Positions 30,490-39,394 of a DNA stretch of 64,000 nucleotides are shown piece by piece. The notes below the pieces were generated by a model. The model was not told the DNA's origin and ran no database searches. It saw only the letters and a program-made list of their open reading frames with translations. Source of the DNA: Mycoplana dimorpha. Lineage in GTDB: Bacteria; Pseudomonadota; Alphaproteobacteria; Rhizobiales; Rhizobiaceae. Each line of letters starts with the position of its first letter. Position 1 is the stretch's first letter. The position numbers and the translations under genes are program-made. The stretch covers positions 248,001 through 312,000 of the forward strand of contig NZ_PZZZ01000003.1 in assembly GCF_003046475.1 (NCBI RefSeq). The letters are read 5' to 3'.

Positions 30490-31299
30490 TCAGGCGCGCC
30501 GCACCCTACGGATCAGGCTCAGCAGCACGAACAGCGCGATCGACACGGTGGTCAGCAGGCTGGCCGCCGCCATGATCGTCGGGTTGATCTGGTCGCGGAT
30601 CCCGGAGAACATCTGCACGGGCAGGGTGCGCTGGTCGGCGCCGGTGAGGAACAGCGCCACGATCACCTCGTCGAAGGATACCGCGAAGGCGAGCAGGGCG
30701 CCCGAGACGATGCCGGGCAGGATGAGCGGCAGGGTGACGGCGAAGAACACGCTGACCGGTCCGGCGCCGAGACTTGCGCCGGCGCGGGTGAGATTGGCGT
30801 CATAGGTCGACAGCGCCGAGAGCACGGTGACGACGACGAAGGGGATGGCGAGGCCGGCATGGGCCAGCACCAGGCCGGTGCGCGTGTCGGTCAGCCCGAG
30901 CGCGCCGAAGAACATGTAGGCGCCGACCGCGACGATGACGACCGGCATGATCATCGGCGAGATCATCAGCGCCATGACGGCCTTGCGCCAGGGAAAGCCG
31001 GGCCGGCTGATGCCGAGTGCCGCCAGCGTGCCGAGGAGCGTTGCGAGCGCGGTGCTGAAGACCGCGGCGATCAGGCTGTTCACGAGGCTCTTCGTCCAGC
31101 GGGTGTTTTCGAAGAAGTCGGCATACCACCGCCAGGAATATTCCTTGATCGGAAAGGTGAAGAACGGATCCTTCGAGACCGAGAGCGGAAAAACGACGAA
31201 GAGCGGCCCGATCAAAAAGACGAGCACGGCCACGGCGAACAGGACGACGAACAGGCGGCCGAGCCGTTCGCTGCGGGTCGCGTAAGCGGGAAGCCACAT
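30490..31299 (-). CDS. ABC transporter permease, PotC-like
   Basis: 269 residues, about six membrane helices, with the cytoplasmic EAA-type loop ASLGAGPVSVFFAVTLPLILPGI. Second permease of a spermidine/putrescine-type importer; last gene of a four-gene operon, 6 bp after the other permease. Convergent with the CoA-transferase gene, 68 bp apart. Confidence 0.9.
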   Translation of the reverse strand: MWLPAYATRSERLGRLFVVLFAVAVLVFLIGPLFVVFPLSVSKDPFFTFPIKEYSWRWYADFFENTRWTKSLVNSLIAAVFSTALATLLGTLAALGISRPGFPWRKAVMALMISPMIMPVVIVAVGAYMFFGALGLTDTRTGLVLAHAGLAIPFVVVTVLSALSTYDANLTRAGASLGAGPVSVFFAVTLPLILPGIVSGALLAFAVSFDEVIVALFLTGADQRTLPVQMFSGIRDQINPTIMAAASLLTTVSIALFVLLSLIRRVRRA

Positions 31300-31305
31300 G
31301 GTTCT

Positions 31306-32553
31306 CTACCCGAGCTTGATGCGTTCCGCGCCGACGATGCGGAGGAACGCGAGATAGATGGAGAGCGTCATGACGAGGAGCAGGCAGGCAAGGGCGGCGG
31401 CCATGCCCCAGTTTAGGTCGCGGTTGATGTAGGTGGCGATGAAGTTCGACACCATCTGGTCGCGCGGACCGCCGACGAGCGCCGGGGTGATGTAATAGCC
31501 GAGCGACAGGATGAAGGTCATCAGGCAGCCGGCCGCCACGCCGGGCAGCGTCTGCGGCGCATAGATCCGCCAGAAGGCGGCAAGCGGCGGGGCGCCGAGC
31601 GAGCGCGCCGCCCGCATCTGCCCCTCCGAGATCGACTTCATGACGCTGAGGATCGGCAGGATCGTGAACGGGAGCTGGATGTGGGTCATGGCGGTCACGG
31701 TGCCGAAGCGCGTCAGCATCAGCTGCAGCTTTTCGGTCGTCAGGCCGAGCGCGAGCAGCACCTGGTTGATGACGCCATCGGTCTGCAGCAGCACGACCCA
31801 GGCGGTGGTGCGCACCAAAAGCGAGGTCCAGAGCGGCAGCAGCACCATCAAGAGCATCAGACCCGCCACGCGCGCCGGTGCCAGCGAGATGACGTAGGCT
31901 GTCGGAAAGCCGAGCAGCAGGGTTGCGACCGTCACCAGCCCGGCGATCCAGAGGGTGCGACCGAGGATGTCGAGGAAGACGGCCTGGTCGGCCGCGACCC
32001 GGCCGATGCCGCCTGTGGCGTCCTGCCCGAGATCGACGGCCGTCAGCAGGTAATAGAGGGTCACCGGCGCGCCGTTGCGCTTGATGATGGCCCAGAGTTC
32101 GGTGTCGGCCCAGGCGGGATCGAGGGCGATAAATTGCGGGGCCAGCGGGCCGTCCGCGAAACTGCCGAGATGGCGCGTCACCGACATGATGCGGCTGCGC
32201 ATGCCGGCGCTCTCATAGTTCAGCCGCTTGCCGAGTGCTGCGGCGGTGCTGTTCTCCTTGGCGCGGGCAAGATCGGCCGCGAGCGCCGCGAAGGCTTCCT
32301 CGCCGGGAACGCCCTGACCGTCCCATTGGTCGAGCGTACTTACGGTTTGCGGCAGGATATGGCGCACCTCCGGGTTTCGGACCGCGGTGGTGAGGAAGAG
32401 CCCGATCGGCGCGCCGAAGGTGACGATCAGGAAAAGCAGCGCCGGCAAGGCGAGCGCCAGCGCCCTGAGGCGGTTCGGCCGCTCGGCCCGCCGGAGTGCT
32501 GCGCGGAGATCCGGGCGGGACAGCGGGGTGGCAAGGGACATCGTTTGCGCCAT
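31306..32553 (-). CDS. ABC transporter permease, PotB-like with enlarged periplasmic loop
   Basis: 415 residues, larger than the usual 280-300 for PotB. After a first helix (about 38-58) there is a soluble stretch of about 150 residues, then the standard permease core with the EAA-like loop AARSLGAPPLAAFWRIYAPQTLPG. The start ATG at 32553 lies 2 bp after the ATPase stop; an in-frame ATG 24 bp earlier would overlap the ATPase gene. Enlarged first loops occur in some rhizobial polyamine/opine-type permeases. Confidence 0.88.
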   Translation of the reverse strand: MAQTMSLATPLSRPDLRAALRRAERPNRLRALALALPALLFLIVTFGAPIGLFLTTAVRNPEVRHILPQTVSTLDQWDGQGVPGEEAFAALAADLARAKENSTAAALGKRLNYESAGMRSRIMSVTRHLGSFADGPLAPQFIALDPAWADTELWAIIKRNGAPVTLYYLLTAVDLGQDATGGIGRVAADQAVFLDILGRTLWIAGLVTVATLLLGFPTAYVISLAPARVAGLMLLMVLLPLWTSLLVRTTAWVVLLQTDGVINQVLLALGLTTEKLQLMLTRFGTVTAMTHIQLPFTILPILSVMKSISEGQMRAARSLGAPPLAAFWRIYAPQTLPGVAAGCLMTFILSLGYYITPALVGGPRDQMVSNFIATYINRDLNWGMAAALACLLLVMTLSIYLAFLRIVGAERIKLG

Positions 32554-32555
32554 GA

Positions 32556-33692
32556 CTACCTCGTCAGTGTCCGGCAATCGGCGGCGGCGCAGGCCATGGC
32601 GACGGTGCAGCCCGGCACGATCGCCGCCCCTTCGGCCGCCGGCAGGCTGGCGACGAGGCGCGCATCGCCGAAGGCTTCGAGCGCCAGGCGCACCCGGTCG
32701 CCCAAAAAGGTCTTGTCGAGCACCCGCGCCGTGATCCGGTTGTGCGCGCCCTGCCTGCTGCCGGTATCGAGGCCAAGTCGCTCCGGGCGCAGCGAAACGG
32801 TCATGCTCTCTCCCGGCGAACCGGCGGGACCGGTCGTCAGAAGCCGCGTCCCGTCCTGCATCCGCACGACGACAAGGCCGTTCTCGGTGCCGGCGAGTTC
32901 GCAGGCAAGCGTGTTGTTGTCGCCGATGAAGCCCGCGACGAAGCGGTTCTCCGGCTGCTCGTAGAGGGTGACCGGATCGGAGAGCTGCTGGATGCGGCCC
33001 TGGTGGAAGACGGCGATCCGGTCGGACATGGTGAGCGCCTCCGACTGGTCGTGCGTCACATAGACCATGGTGATGCCGAGGCGCTGCTGGATCTGCTTGA
33101 TCTCGATCTGCATATGCTCGCGCAACTGCTTGTCGAGGGCGCCGAGCGGCTCGTCCATCAGGATGAGTTTCGGATTGAACACCATCGCGCGGGCGAGCGC
33201 GACGCGCTGCTGCTGGCCGCCGGACAATTGCGCCGGCCGGCGCTCGCCGAGGCCGCCGAGCTGGACCATTTCCAGCGCATCCTCGATGCGCCGGGCGGCC
33301 TCCGCGCCCTTCACGCCGCGATAGCGCAGCGGGAAGCCGACGTTCTCGCGCACCGTCATGTGCGGAAACAGGGCATAGTTCTGGAAGACGAAGCCGATGT
33401 CGCGGCGTTCCGGCGGCAGACGCTCGACCGCCTGTCCCTCCAGCAGGATGCGACCGCTGGTCGGCTGCTCGAAGCCGCCGAGCATCATCAGCGTCGTCGT
33501 CTTGCCGGAGCCGGACGGCCCGAGCATCGTCAGGAACTCACCGCGGCGGACGGCCAAGTTCAGGTCCTCGACGACGAGCGTGCGCCCGTCGTAGGTCTTC
33601 TGCACCCGCTCGAAGACCACCATGTCCTCGGCAGCACTGCGGGTTGGCGGCTCGTCGCCGAGCCGCCTCCTTTCCAGCGATATCGTGTTCAT
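32556..33692 (-). CDS. ABC transporter ATP-binding protein, PotA-like
   Basis: 378 residues. Nucleotide-binding domain with Walker [12 protein letters not shown]-loop [12 protein letters not shown], signature [15 protein letters not shown], Walker [13 protein letters not shown] and switch His in [11 protein letters not shown]-terminal TOBE domain (about 290-370; SLRPERLGL) follows. It energises the importer made by its neighbours. Confidence 0.95.
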   Translation of the reverse strand: MNTISLERRRLGDEPPTRSAAEDMVVFERVQKTYDGRTLVVEDLNLAVRRGEFLTMLGPSGSGKTTTLMMLGGFEQPTSGRILLEGQAVERLPPERRDIGFVFQNYALFPHMTVRENVGFPLRYRGVKGAEAARRIEDALEMVQLGGLGERRPAQLSGGQQQRVALARAMVFNPKLILMDEPLGALDKQLREHMQIEIKQIQQRLGITMVYVTHDQSEALTMSDRIAVFHQGRIQQLSDPVTLYEQPENRFVAGFIGDNNTLACELAGTENGLVVVRMQDGTRLLTTGPAGSPGESMTVSLRPERLGLDTGSRQGAHNRITARVLDKTFLGDRVRLALEAFGDARLVASLPAAEGAAIVPGCTVAMACAAADCRTLTR

Positions 33693-33703
33693 CGACCTGC
33701 CTC

Positions 33704-34747
33704 TTAGTTGGAGAGCCAGGTGGTGAAGCGCTTTCTGATCTCGTCGCCGTGATCGGCCCAGAAGGCATTGTCGAGCGTGAGCGAGGTCGTCAGGTTGGCG
33801 GGGCTGGTGGGCAGGTTCCTGGCGTCTTCCGGCGCCACTTCGGCCGCCGCCGTGGTGCGGACGGGACCGTAGGGAATGTACTTCGCAGTCGCGGCGAGAA
33901 TCTTGGGTTCGACGGCGAAGTGGATGAAGGCGAGCGAGCCCTCGATGTCCTTGGCGCCCTTGGGAATGGCCCAGAAGTTCGAATCGAGGATCTGGTTGTC
34001 CCAGACCATGCCGAACTTGCGGCCCTCCTTGTTGGCGTTGAAGATGCGGCCGTTCCAGGCGGTCGTCAGCGTCACCTCGCCGGAGGCGAGCAGCTGCGGC
34101 GCCTGGGCGCCCGCTTCCCACCAGACGATCTGGTCCTTGATCGTGTCGAGCTTGGCAAAGGCGCGGTCGAGGCCCTCCGGGGTCGACAGCGTCTCGTAGA
34201 CGGCGTCCGGCGCGACGCCGTCGGCGAGCAGCGCGAATTCGAGATTGGTGGCCGGGTTCTTCCACAGGCCGCGCTTGCCGGGGAATTTTTCGAGATCGAA
34301 CAGGTCGGCGAGCTTGGTCGGCTTGTTGGCGAGCTTCTCCTCGTCGTAGGAGAGGATCGTCGCATAGACGATCGTGCCGACGCCGCAGTCCGACGTGGTG
34401 CCGGGGAGCCATTCCGACTTCGGCCCGATCTTCTCCCAGTCGATCGGCTCGAAAATGCCCTCGTCGCATCCCTGCAGCAGGGTGGGCGCGTCGACATCCA
34501 CCACGTCGAGCGTTGTGTTGCCGCTGTCGATCATCGCCTTGATCTTGGCGATCTCGCCGCCGTATTCCTGTTCGGACACCGGACGGCCGGTCGCTTCGGC
34601 ATAGGCGTTGAACACCGCCTTGCGCTGGGCTTCCTGATAGGCGCCGCCGAAGCTCATGACGGAAAGCGGCTCGGCGGCCATCGCCGCACCGAGAGCCAGG
34701 CCATAGGCGAGCGTCGTCGCTGCCAGAAACATGCGTTTGCTGACCAT
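33704..34747 (-). CDS. ABC transporter substrate-binding protein, polyamine type
   Basis: 347 residues with a Sec signal peptide (MVSKRMFLAATTLAYGLALGAAMAAEP, cleavage likely after AMA). The mature part is a PotD/PotF-like extracellular solute-binding fold (SVMSFGGAYQEAQRKAVFNAY; NTTLDVVDVDAP; IPYGPVRTTA). First gene of the operon, GAGAGGG before the ATG. The ligand could be a polyamine, opine or amino-acid-like compound; sequence alone does not decide. Confidence 0.92.
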   Translation of the reverse strand: MVSKRMFLAATTLAYGLALGAAMAAEPLSVMSFGGAYQEAQRKAVFNAYAEATGRPVSEQEYGGEIAKIKAMIDSGNTTLDVVDVDAPTLLQGCDEGIFEPIDWEKIGPKSEWLPGTTSDCGVGTIVYATILSYDEEKLANKPTKLADLFDLEKFPGKRGLWKNPATNLEFALLADGVAPDAVYETLSTPEGLDRAFAKLDTIKDQIVWWEAGAQAPQLLASGEVTLTTAWNGRIFNANKEGRKFGMVWDNQILDSNFWAIPKGAKDIEGSLAFIHFAVEPKILAATAKYIPYGPVRTTAAAEVAPEDARNLPTSPANLTTSLTLDNAFWADHGDEIRKRFTTWLSN

Positions 34748-35111
34748 GATATCCCTCTCTGAAGATCATTTATGTGCTTGTCACGCCGCCCGTCTTGCCT
34801 GCGGGCTGTTGACGAACGCTATGTTCCGACATGCCGTGGTGCAAATAAGTAACCGTCATGGGCGCATCAGTGGCGCTTATCAGCTGCTATGACTTTTCGC
34901 CGCGGGGCGCGCGCACCGCTCAATGCGGATGCCGCGGGGCAGCCTTCGGCGCGCCAAAGGCGGCCGCCGCCCCAACGGCGGGGCGCCCAGATAATGACCT
35001 TGTGAAAAAGTGCATCCTGGGGCAAGATTTGCCACTATACCCTGAAGTGCTGAACTAGACCGAATCCGGCCGTCTCGCGCTCTGCGAGATCTCGCGTGAG
35101 GATCGGAGTCG
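34748..35111. promoter_or_regulatory. Divergent region between the ABC importer and the nuo cluster
   Basis: 364 bp without a gene. It has a 10-bp direct repeat GCCGCGGGGC at 34899-34908 and 34931-34940 (32-bp period, about three helical turns), GC-rich inverted repeats around 34945-34990, and a sigma54-like element TGG-N10-GC (TGGGGCAAGATTTGCC, 35018-35033) 80 bp before nuoJ. No FNR/FixK box (TTGAT-N4-ATCAA) was found. Confidence 0.4.
35018..35033 (+). promoter_or_regulatory. Possible sigma54 promoter of the nuo cluster
   Basis: TGGGGCAAGATTTGCC keeps the invariant GG and GC ten bases apart and the TTGC of the -12 element, but the -24 element deviates (TGGGGC instead of TGGCAC). Located at a suitable distance from the nuoJ ATG. 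No enhancer site TGT-N10-ACA was seen upstream, so this remains a weak candidate. Confidence 0.3.
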
Positions 35112-35612
35112 ATGGATCAGGGGCTCTTCCTACTGTTTGCTGCGGTGGCCGTGATCACGGCCCTGGCGGTGGTCGTGGCGCGCAATCCGGTCCATAGCGC
35201 GCTGGCGCTGATGGCGTGTTTCCTGCAGGTCTCGGCGATCTTCGTGCTGCTCGCCGCACCGCTGCTCGCCGTCATCCAGATCTTCGTCTATGTCGGCGCG
35301 ATCATGGTCCTGTTTTTGTTCGTGATCATGATGGTCGATGTCCGCGAGGCGACGTTGCAGCGGTTCCTGCCGGGCGACAACCTGCCGGCGATGATGCTGC
35401 TTGCCCTTCTGGCTGTCGAGATGATCGCGCTTATCCTGTGGAGCAACGGCTTTTCGGGGACCGAACCCGCCCTGGCGACCGGGCGCGACCAGATCAGGCG
35501 GCTCGCCACGACGCTCTTTGCCGATTATCTCCTGCCGTTCGAAGCGGCCTCGGTCATCCTGCTGGTGGCGCTGGTCGGCGCCATCGTGCTGGCGCGGAAG
35601 GAGCCGGGATGA
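35112..35612 (+). CDS. nuoJ: NADH-quinone oxidoreductase subunit J
   Basis: 166 residues, five predicted helices. The conserved TM3 region reads [22 protein letters not shown], with the pi-bulge segment of complex I NuoJ. First gene of the cluster, with GGATCGGAG before the ATG. Its stop overlaps the nuoK start by 4 bp. Confidence 0.94.
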   Translation: MDQGLFLLFAAVAVITALAVVVARNPVHSALALMACFLQVSAIFVLLAAPLLAVIQIFVYVGAIMVLFLFVIMMVDVREATLQRFLPGDNLPAMMLLALLAVEMIALILWSNGFSGTEPALATGRDQIRRLATTLFADYLLPFEAASVILLVALVGAIVLARKEPG

Positions 35613-35914
35613 TGGTTCCGCTTGCCTGGTACCTCCTGCTCGGCGTCGCCCTGTTCGTGATCGGCGCGGCGGGCGTGCTGCTGAGGCGCAATATCCTGGT
35701 CGTGCTGATGTCGCTGGAGCTGATGCTCAACTCCGTCAACATCAACTTCATCGCCTTCGGGCGCCAGTCCAACGATTTCCGCGGCCAGATCTTCGCGCTC
35801 TTCGTCATTGCCATCACCGCCGCGGAAGTCGCCGTCGCCCTCGGCATCCTGGTCGCCCTGGTGAGGAACAAGCCCACGCTCAAGGTCGACGACGTCACCA
35901 TCATGAAAGGATAG
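35609..35914 (+). CDS. nuoK: NADH-quinone oxidoreductase subunit K
   Basis: 101 residues, three helices. It carries the two buried glutamates of NuoK/MrpC proteins: [18 protein letters not shown] in helix 2 and [16 protein letters not shown] in helix 3. Translationally coupled to nuoJ. An ATG three bases later is also possible. Confidence 0.95.
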   Translation: MMVPLAWYLLLGVALFVIGAAGVLLRRNILVVLMSLELMLNSVNINFIAFGRQSNDFRGQIFALFVIAITAAEVAVALGILVALVRNKPTLKVDDVTIMKG

Positions 35915-35918
35915 CGGC

Positions 35919-37382
35919 TTGGACCCGGCGATCTCGATCCGGCCGCTGCTTGCCATCGCCGTCCCTGGGCTGGCGGCGCTCGCCATCCTGTTCCTGAACC
36001 GCCGCGAGCGGCTGCGCGATCTGGTCTCGCCGCTCGCCGCCGTCATCCTGTTTGCGATCGTTGCCTCGATGGCGCCGACGGTGCTTGCCGGCGGCAGCGT
36101 CGAGCTGCGCCTGTTCGAGATCCTGCCGGGCATCGCGCTTGCCTTCCGGGCCGATGCGCTCGGCATGGTGTTCGCCACCGTCTCCTCGCTGTTGTGGATC
36201 CTGGCGGCGATCTACTCGATCGGCTACATGCGCCACCTGAACGAGCACGCGCAGACCCGGTTCTTCGCCTGCTTCGCCGCCAGCATTGCGGCCGCCGTCG
36301 GCGGCGCCTTTTCCGCCAACCTGTTCACGCTGGTGATCTTCTACGAGGCGCTCAGCCTCGTCACCTACCCGCTCGTCTACCACCATGAGGACGATGAGGC
36401 CTGGCGCGGCGCCCGCAGGTACCTGGTCTACCTGATGGGCGCCTCGAAGAGTGCGCTTCTCGCCGCGATCGCCCTGACGTACCAGTTGGCTGGATCACTC
36501 GATTTCGTGGCAGGCGGGCTGCTCGCCAAGGCCGAGGCCGCGCCGATGCTGCTGACGGTCGTCTATTTCTGCTACCTGTTCGGCTTCGCCAAGGCGGCGG
36601 TGATGCCGATGCACGCCTGGTTGCCGGCTGCGATGGTGGCGCCGACGCCGGTCAGCGCGCTGCTGCATGCCGTCGCCGTCGTCAAGATGGGCGTGTTCTG
36701 CGTGCTGCGGGTGGTGTTCGACGTCTTCGGGGTCGGGCTGGTGGCGAAACTGGGCCTCGGCATCGCCACCGCCTACCTGGTGTCGTTCACCATCCTGATG
36801 GCATCGGTCTATGCCCTGACCCGCGACGACCTGAAGGCCAGGCTCGCCTATTCGACGGTCAGCCAGCTCTCCTACATCGTGCTCGGCGCGGTGCTGCTGT
36901 CGCCCGTGGCGATGGTCGGCGGCATCGTGCACATCGCCGCGCACGCCTTCTCCAAGATCACGCTGTTCTTCTGCGCCGGGTCGATCTTCTGCGCCTCGGG
37001 AAAGCGCAACATCAGCGACATGGCCGGCATCGGCCGGCGGCTGCCCTGGACGATGGGGGCCTTCTTCGTCGCCTCGCTGAGCATGATCGGCATCCCGCCG
37101 ACCGCGGGCTTCGTCAGCAAATGGTACCTGGTGCAGGGCTCGGCGGACGCCGGGCAGATGGCCTTCCTGCTCGTGCTCTTGGTGAGCTCGGTGCTGAACG
37201 CCGCCTATTTCCTGCCGGTCAGCTACACCGCCTTCTTCGAGGCGGGGACCCAGGAGAGCCTGTCGAAGGTCCGTGAAATCCCCCTGGTCGCGGCGCCGCT
37301 GGTGGCGACGGCAATCCTTTCGGTGCTGATGGGCATCTTTCCCGGCTATTTCCTCACGCTCGCGGACGGGGTGGTGCGATGA
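35919..37382 (+). CDS. MrpD/NuoL-like antiporter subunit (first of two)
   Basis: 487 residues from a TTG start with AAAGGA upstream; about 14 membrane helices. Proton-channel residues of antiporter-like subunits are all present: Glu143 (FYEALSL), Lys225 (GFAKAAVMPMHAWLP), Lys256 (AVVKMGVF), His-rich HIAAHAFSK and Lys401 (GFVSKWYL). It aligns best by eye with monovalent cation/H+ antiporter subunit D rather than true NuoL: it stops right after helix 14 and lacks NuoL's long C-terminal lateral helix. It occupies the gene position usually held by nuoL, directly after nuoK. Confidence 0.85.
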   Translation: MDPAISIRPLLAIAVPGLAALAILFLNRRERLRDLVSPLAAVILFAIVASMAPTVLAGGSVELRLFEILPGIALAFRADALGMVFATVSSLLWILAAIYSIGYMRHLNEHAQTRFFACFAASIAAAVGGAFSANLFTLVIFYEALSLVTYPLVYHHEDDEAWRGARRYLVYLMGASKSALLAAIALTYQLAGSLDFVAGGLLAKAEAAPMLLTVVYFCYLFGFAKAAVMPMHAWLPAAMVAPTPVSALLHAVAVVKMGVFCVLRVVFDVFGVGLVAKLGLGIATAYLVSFTILMASVYALTRDDLKARLAYSTVSQLSYIVLGAVLLSPVAMVGGIVHIAAHAFSKITLFFCAGSIFCASGKRNISDMAGIGRRLPWTMGAFFVASLSMIGIPPTAGFVSKWYLVQGSADAGQMAFLLVLLVSSVLNAAYFLPVSYTAFFEAGTQESLSKVREIPLVAAPLVATAILSVLMGIFPGYFLTLADGVVR

Positions 37383-37633
37383 TCCGGCGCATCGTCGACT
37401 TCTTCGGGGACGAGGCCCATGCCAGGCAGCGCCGGAGATTGTTCTACCTCGTGCTCGTCCTGGTCGTCATCGCCGACTTCGTCGTTCCGCGCGAAAGCAC
37501 CGACTACCTGTGGGAGCGCCTGCCGGGCTGGTCGGCCGCCTACGGGTTCTTTTCCTGCGTGGTCCTGATCTTCGTCTCCAAGTTTCTCGGCCATCGGGCC
37601 GGGCTGATGCGGCGCGAGGACTATTATGAGTGA
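37379..37633 (+). CDS. Small two-helix membrane protein within the nuo cluster
   Basis: 84 residues: a basic N-terminus, a helix at about 21-37 (LFYLVLVLVVIADFVV), a short periplasmic segment (PRESTDYLWERLPGW) and a second helix at about 53-70. Start overlaps the preceding gene by 4 bp and its end overlaps the next by 8 bp, so it is translated with both antiporter genes. I do not recognise a named family; an accessory or assembly subunit of this complex is the natural guess. Confidence 0.8.
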   Translation: MIRRIVDFFGDEAHARQRRRLFYLVLVLVVIADFVVPRESTDYLWERLPGWSAAYGFFSCVVLIFVSKFLGHRAGLMRREDYYE

Positions 37634-39386
37634 CTTCGTCCACCCGGGCCTGCTCTTCATCCTCGGCAGCCTGCCGATCCCCTTCCTCAAGGGATCGGCG
37701 CGCAAGGCCTACCTGCTGCTGATCCCGGCGCTGGCGATCCTCGCCGTGCTGACCATGCGGCCGGGCAGCTACGGCGCGGCGAGCTTCCTCGGGCAGGACA
37801 TCCTGCTCGCCAGGGTCGACAAGCTGAGCCTCGTCTTCGCCACCGTCTTCAGCATCATGGCGCTGATCGGCACGGTCTATGCGCTGCACCTGACCCGGGC
37901 CGGCCAGCACGTGGCGGCCTTCGTCTATGTCGGCAGCGCGCTCGGCGTAGTGTTCGCCGGCGACTACCTGACCCTCTACCTGTTCTGGGAAGCCATGGCG
38001 TTTGCCTCCGCCTACCTGGTGTTCGCGCAAGGCGGTGGGCCGGCGATCCGCGCCGGGTTCCGCTATCTGATGGTGCACGTCACCGGCGGGCTGGTGCTTT
38101 TCGGCGGCATCATCCTGCACGGGCTCGGCACCGGATCGATGCTGTTCGGCCCGATCGAGAGCGCCGCCAGCGCCGGCACCTACCTGATCCTGGCCGGCTT
38201 CCTGCTGAATGCGGCGGTGCCGCCGCTGAACGCCTGGCTGACCGACGCCTATCCGGAGGCGACCGTGACCGGCGCGGTGTTCATGAGCGCGTTCACCACC
38301 AAGACCGCCGTCTACGTGCTGGCGCGGGCGTTCCCGGGCACCGAGCTGCTGGTCTGGCTCGGCACCATCATGGCGATCTACGGCGTCATCTACGCGGTGC
38401 TGGAAAACGACTGCCGACGGCTGCTGGCCTATCATATCGTCAGCCAGGTCGGCTACATGGTGGCGGGCATCGGCATCGGCACCGAGATGGCGGTGAACGG
38501 CGCCGCCAGCCACGCGTTTGCACATATCCTCTACAAGGCGCTGCTGTTCATGGGCGCCGGCGCGGTGATCCAGGTCACCGGCCGGCGCAAGCTCACCGAG
38601 CTTGGCGGCCTCTACAAGGCCATGCCGCTGACGGTGGCGCTCTACATGGTCGGCGCGCTGGCGATCTCGGCCTTCCCGTTCTTCTCCGGCTTCGTCACCA
38701 AATCGATGGTCATCGCCGCGGCCGGGCAGGATCACCGGGCGCTGGTGATGCTGGCGCTGACGATGGCCTCGTCGGGGACGTTCCTGCACACCGGGCTGAA
38801 GCTGCCCTACTACATGTTCTTCGGCACCGACCGGAAGCTTGAGGCACGCGAGCCGCCGCGCAACATGCTGGTGGCGATGGGCATGGCGGCGGTGCTCTGC
38901 ATCGGGATTGGCGTGTTCCCGCAGCCGCTCTATGCGCTGCTGCCCTATCCGGTCGACTTCCAGCCCTATACGGGCCAGCATGTCACGGAAAGCCTCGGCC
39001 TTTTGATGTTCACCGCCCTGGGATTCGTGCTGTTCCTCAAGGCGCTCGACCCCGAAAACACCATCAGCCTCGACACCGACTGGTTCTACCGCAAGGGCGC
39101 GCGCGCCTTCATGTGGCTCGCCCAAAGGCCGCTGGCGCGCTACGAGCAGGCGGTCAGCAGCGTGTCGGAGACGGTGGTGCTGCCTTTCCTGCACGGGGCG
39201 GCCCGCACGGGGCTACGGATCGACCTTTCCGGCGTGGACGGCGTCGTGAACGGCGTCGCCCGCTCGATCCTGCGCGGCGGCGCGACGCTGCGGCGGCTGC
39301 AGACCGGGGTGGTCACCCAATACGCGCTCGCTATGATCGCCGGCGTCATCGCCGCCGTCGTCGTCTTCACCGTGGTGTGGCGATAG
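37626..39386 (+). CDS. MrpD/NuoL-like antiporter subunit with C-terminal extension (second of two)
   Basis: 586 residues, about 14 helices, then an amphipathic stretch (about 475-560) and a final helix (VTQYALAMIAGVIAAVVVF, about 563-582). This resembles NuoL's lateral arm in layout but is shorter. Channel residues: Glu122 (LFWEAMAF), Lys226 (TTKTAVYV), Lys304 (HILYKALLF) and Lys359 (GFVTKSM) are kept. The helix-7 lysine position is Asn195 (LLNAAVPPLNAWLTDAY). Typical of proteins annotated as Na+/H+ antiporter subunit D. It may act as the distal NuoL substitute. Confidence 0.84.
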   Translation: MSDFVHPGLLFILGSLPIPFLKGSARKAYLLLIPALAILAVLTMRPGSYGAASFLGQDILLARVDKLSLVFATVFSIMALIGTVYALHLTRAGQHVAAFVYVGSALGVVFAGDYLTLYLFWEAMAFASAYLVFAQGGGPAIRAGFRYLMVHVTGGLVLFGGIILHGLGTGSMLFGPIESAASAGTYLILAGFLLNAAVPPLNAWLTDAYPEATVTGAVFMSAFTTKTAVYVLARAFPGTELLVWLGTIMAIYGVIYAVLENDCRRLLAYHIVSQVGYMVAGIGIGTEMAVNGAASHAFAHILYKALLFMGAGAVIQVTGRRKLTELGGLYKAMPLTVALYMVGALAISAFPFFSGFVTKSMVIAAAGQDHRALVMLALTMASSGTFLHTGLKLPYYMFFGTDRKLEAREPPRNMLVAMGMAAVLCIGIGVFPQPLYALLPYPVDFQPYTGQHVTESLGLLMFTALGFVLFLKALDPENTISLDTDWFYRKGARAFMWLAQRPLARYEQAVSSVSETVVLPFLHGAARTGLRIDLSGVDGVVNGVARSILRGGATLRRLQTGVVTQYALAMIAGVIAAVVVFTVVWR

Positions 39387-39394
39387 GGGGAGCG

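Noticed and set aside
34748-35111. FNR/FixK box or NifA site upstream of the nuo cluster
   Set aside because: No TTGAT-N4-ATCAA and no TGT-N10-ACA found on either strand; only a weak sigma54-like element remains.
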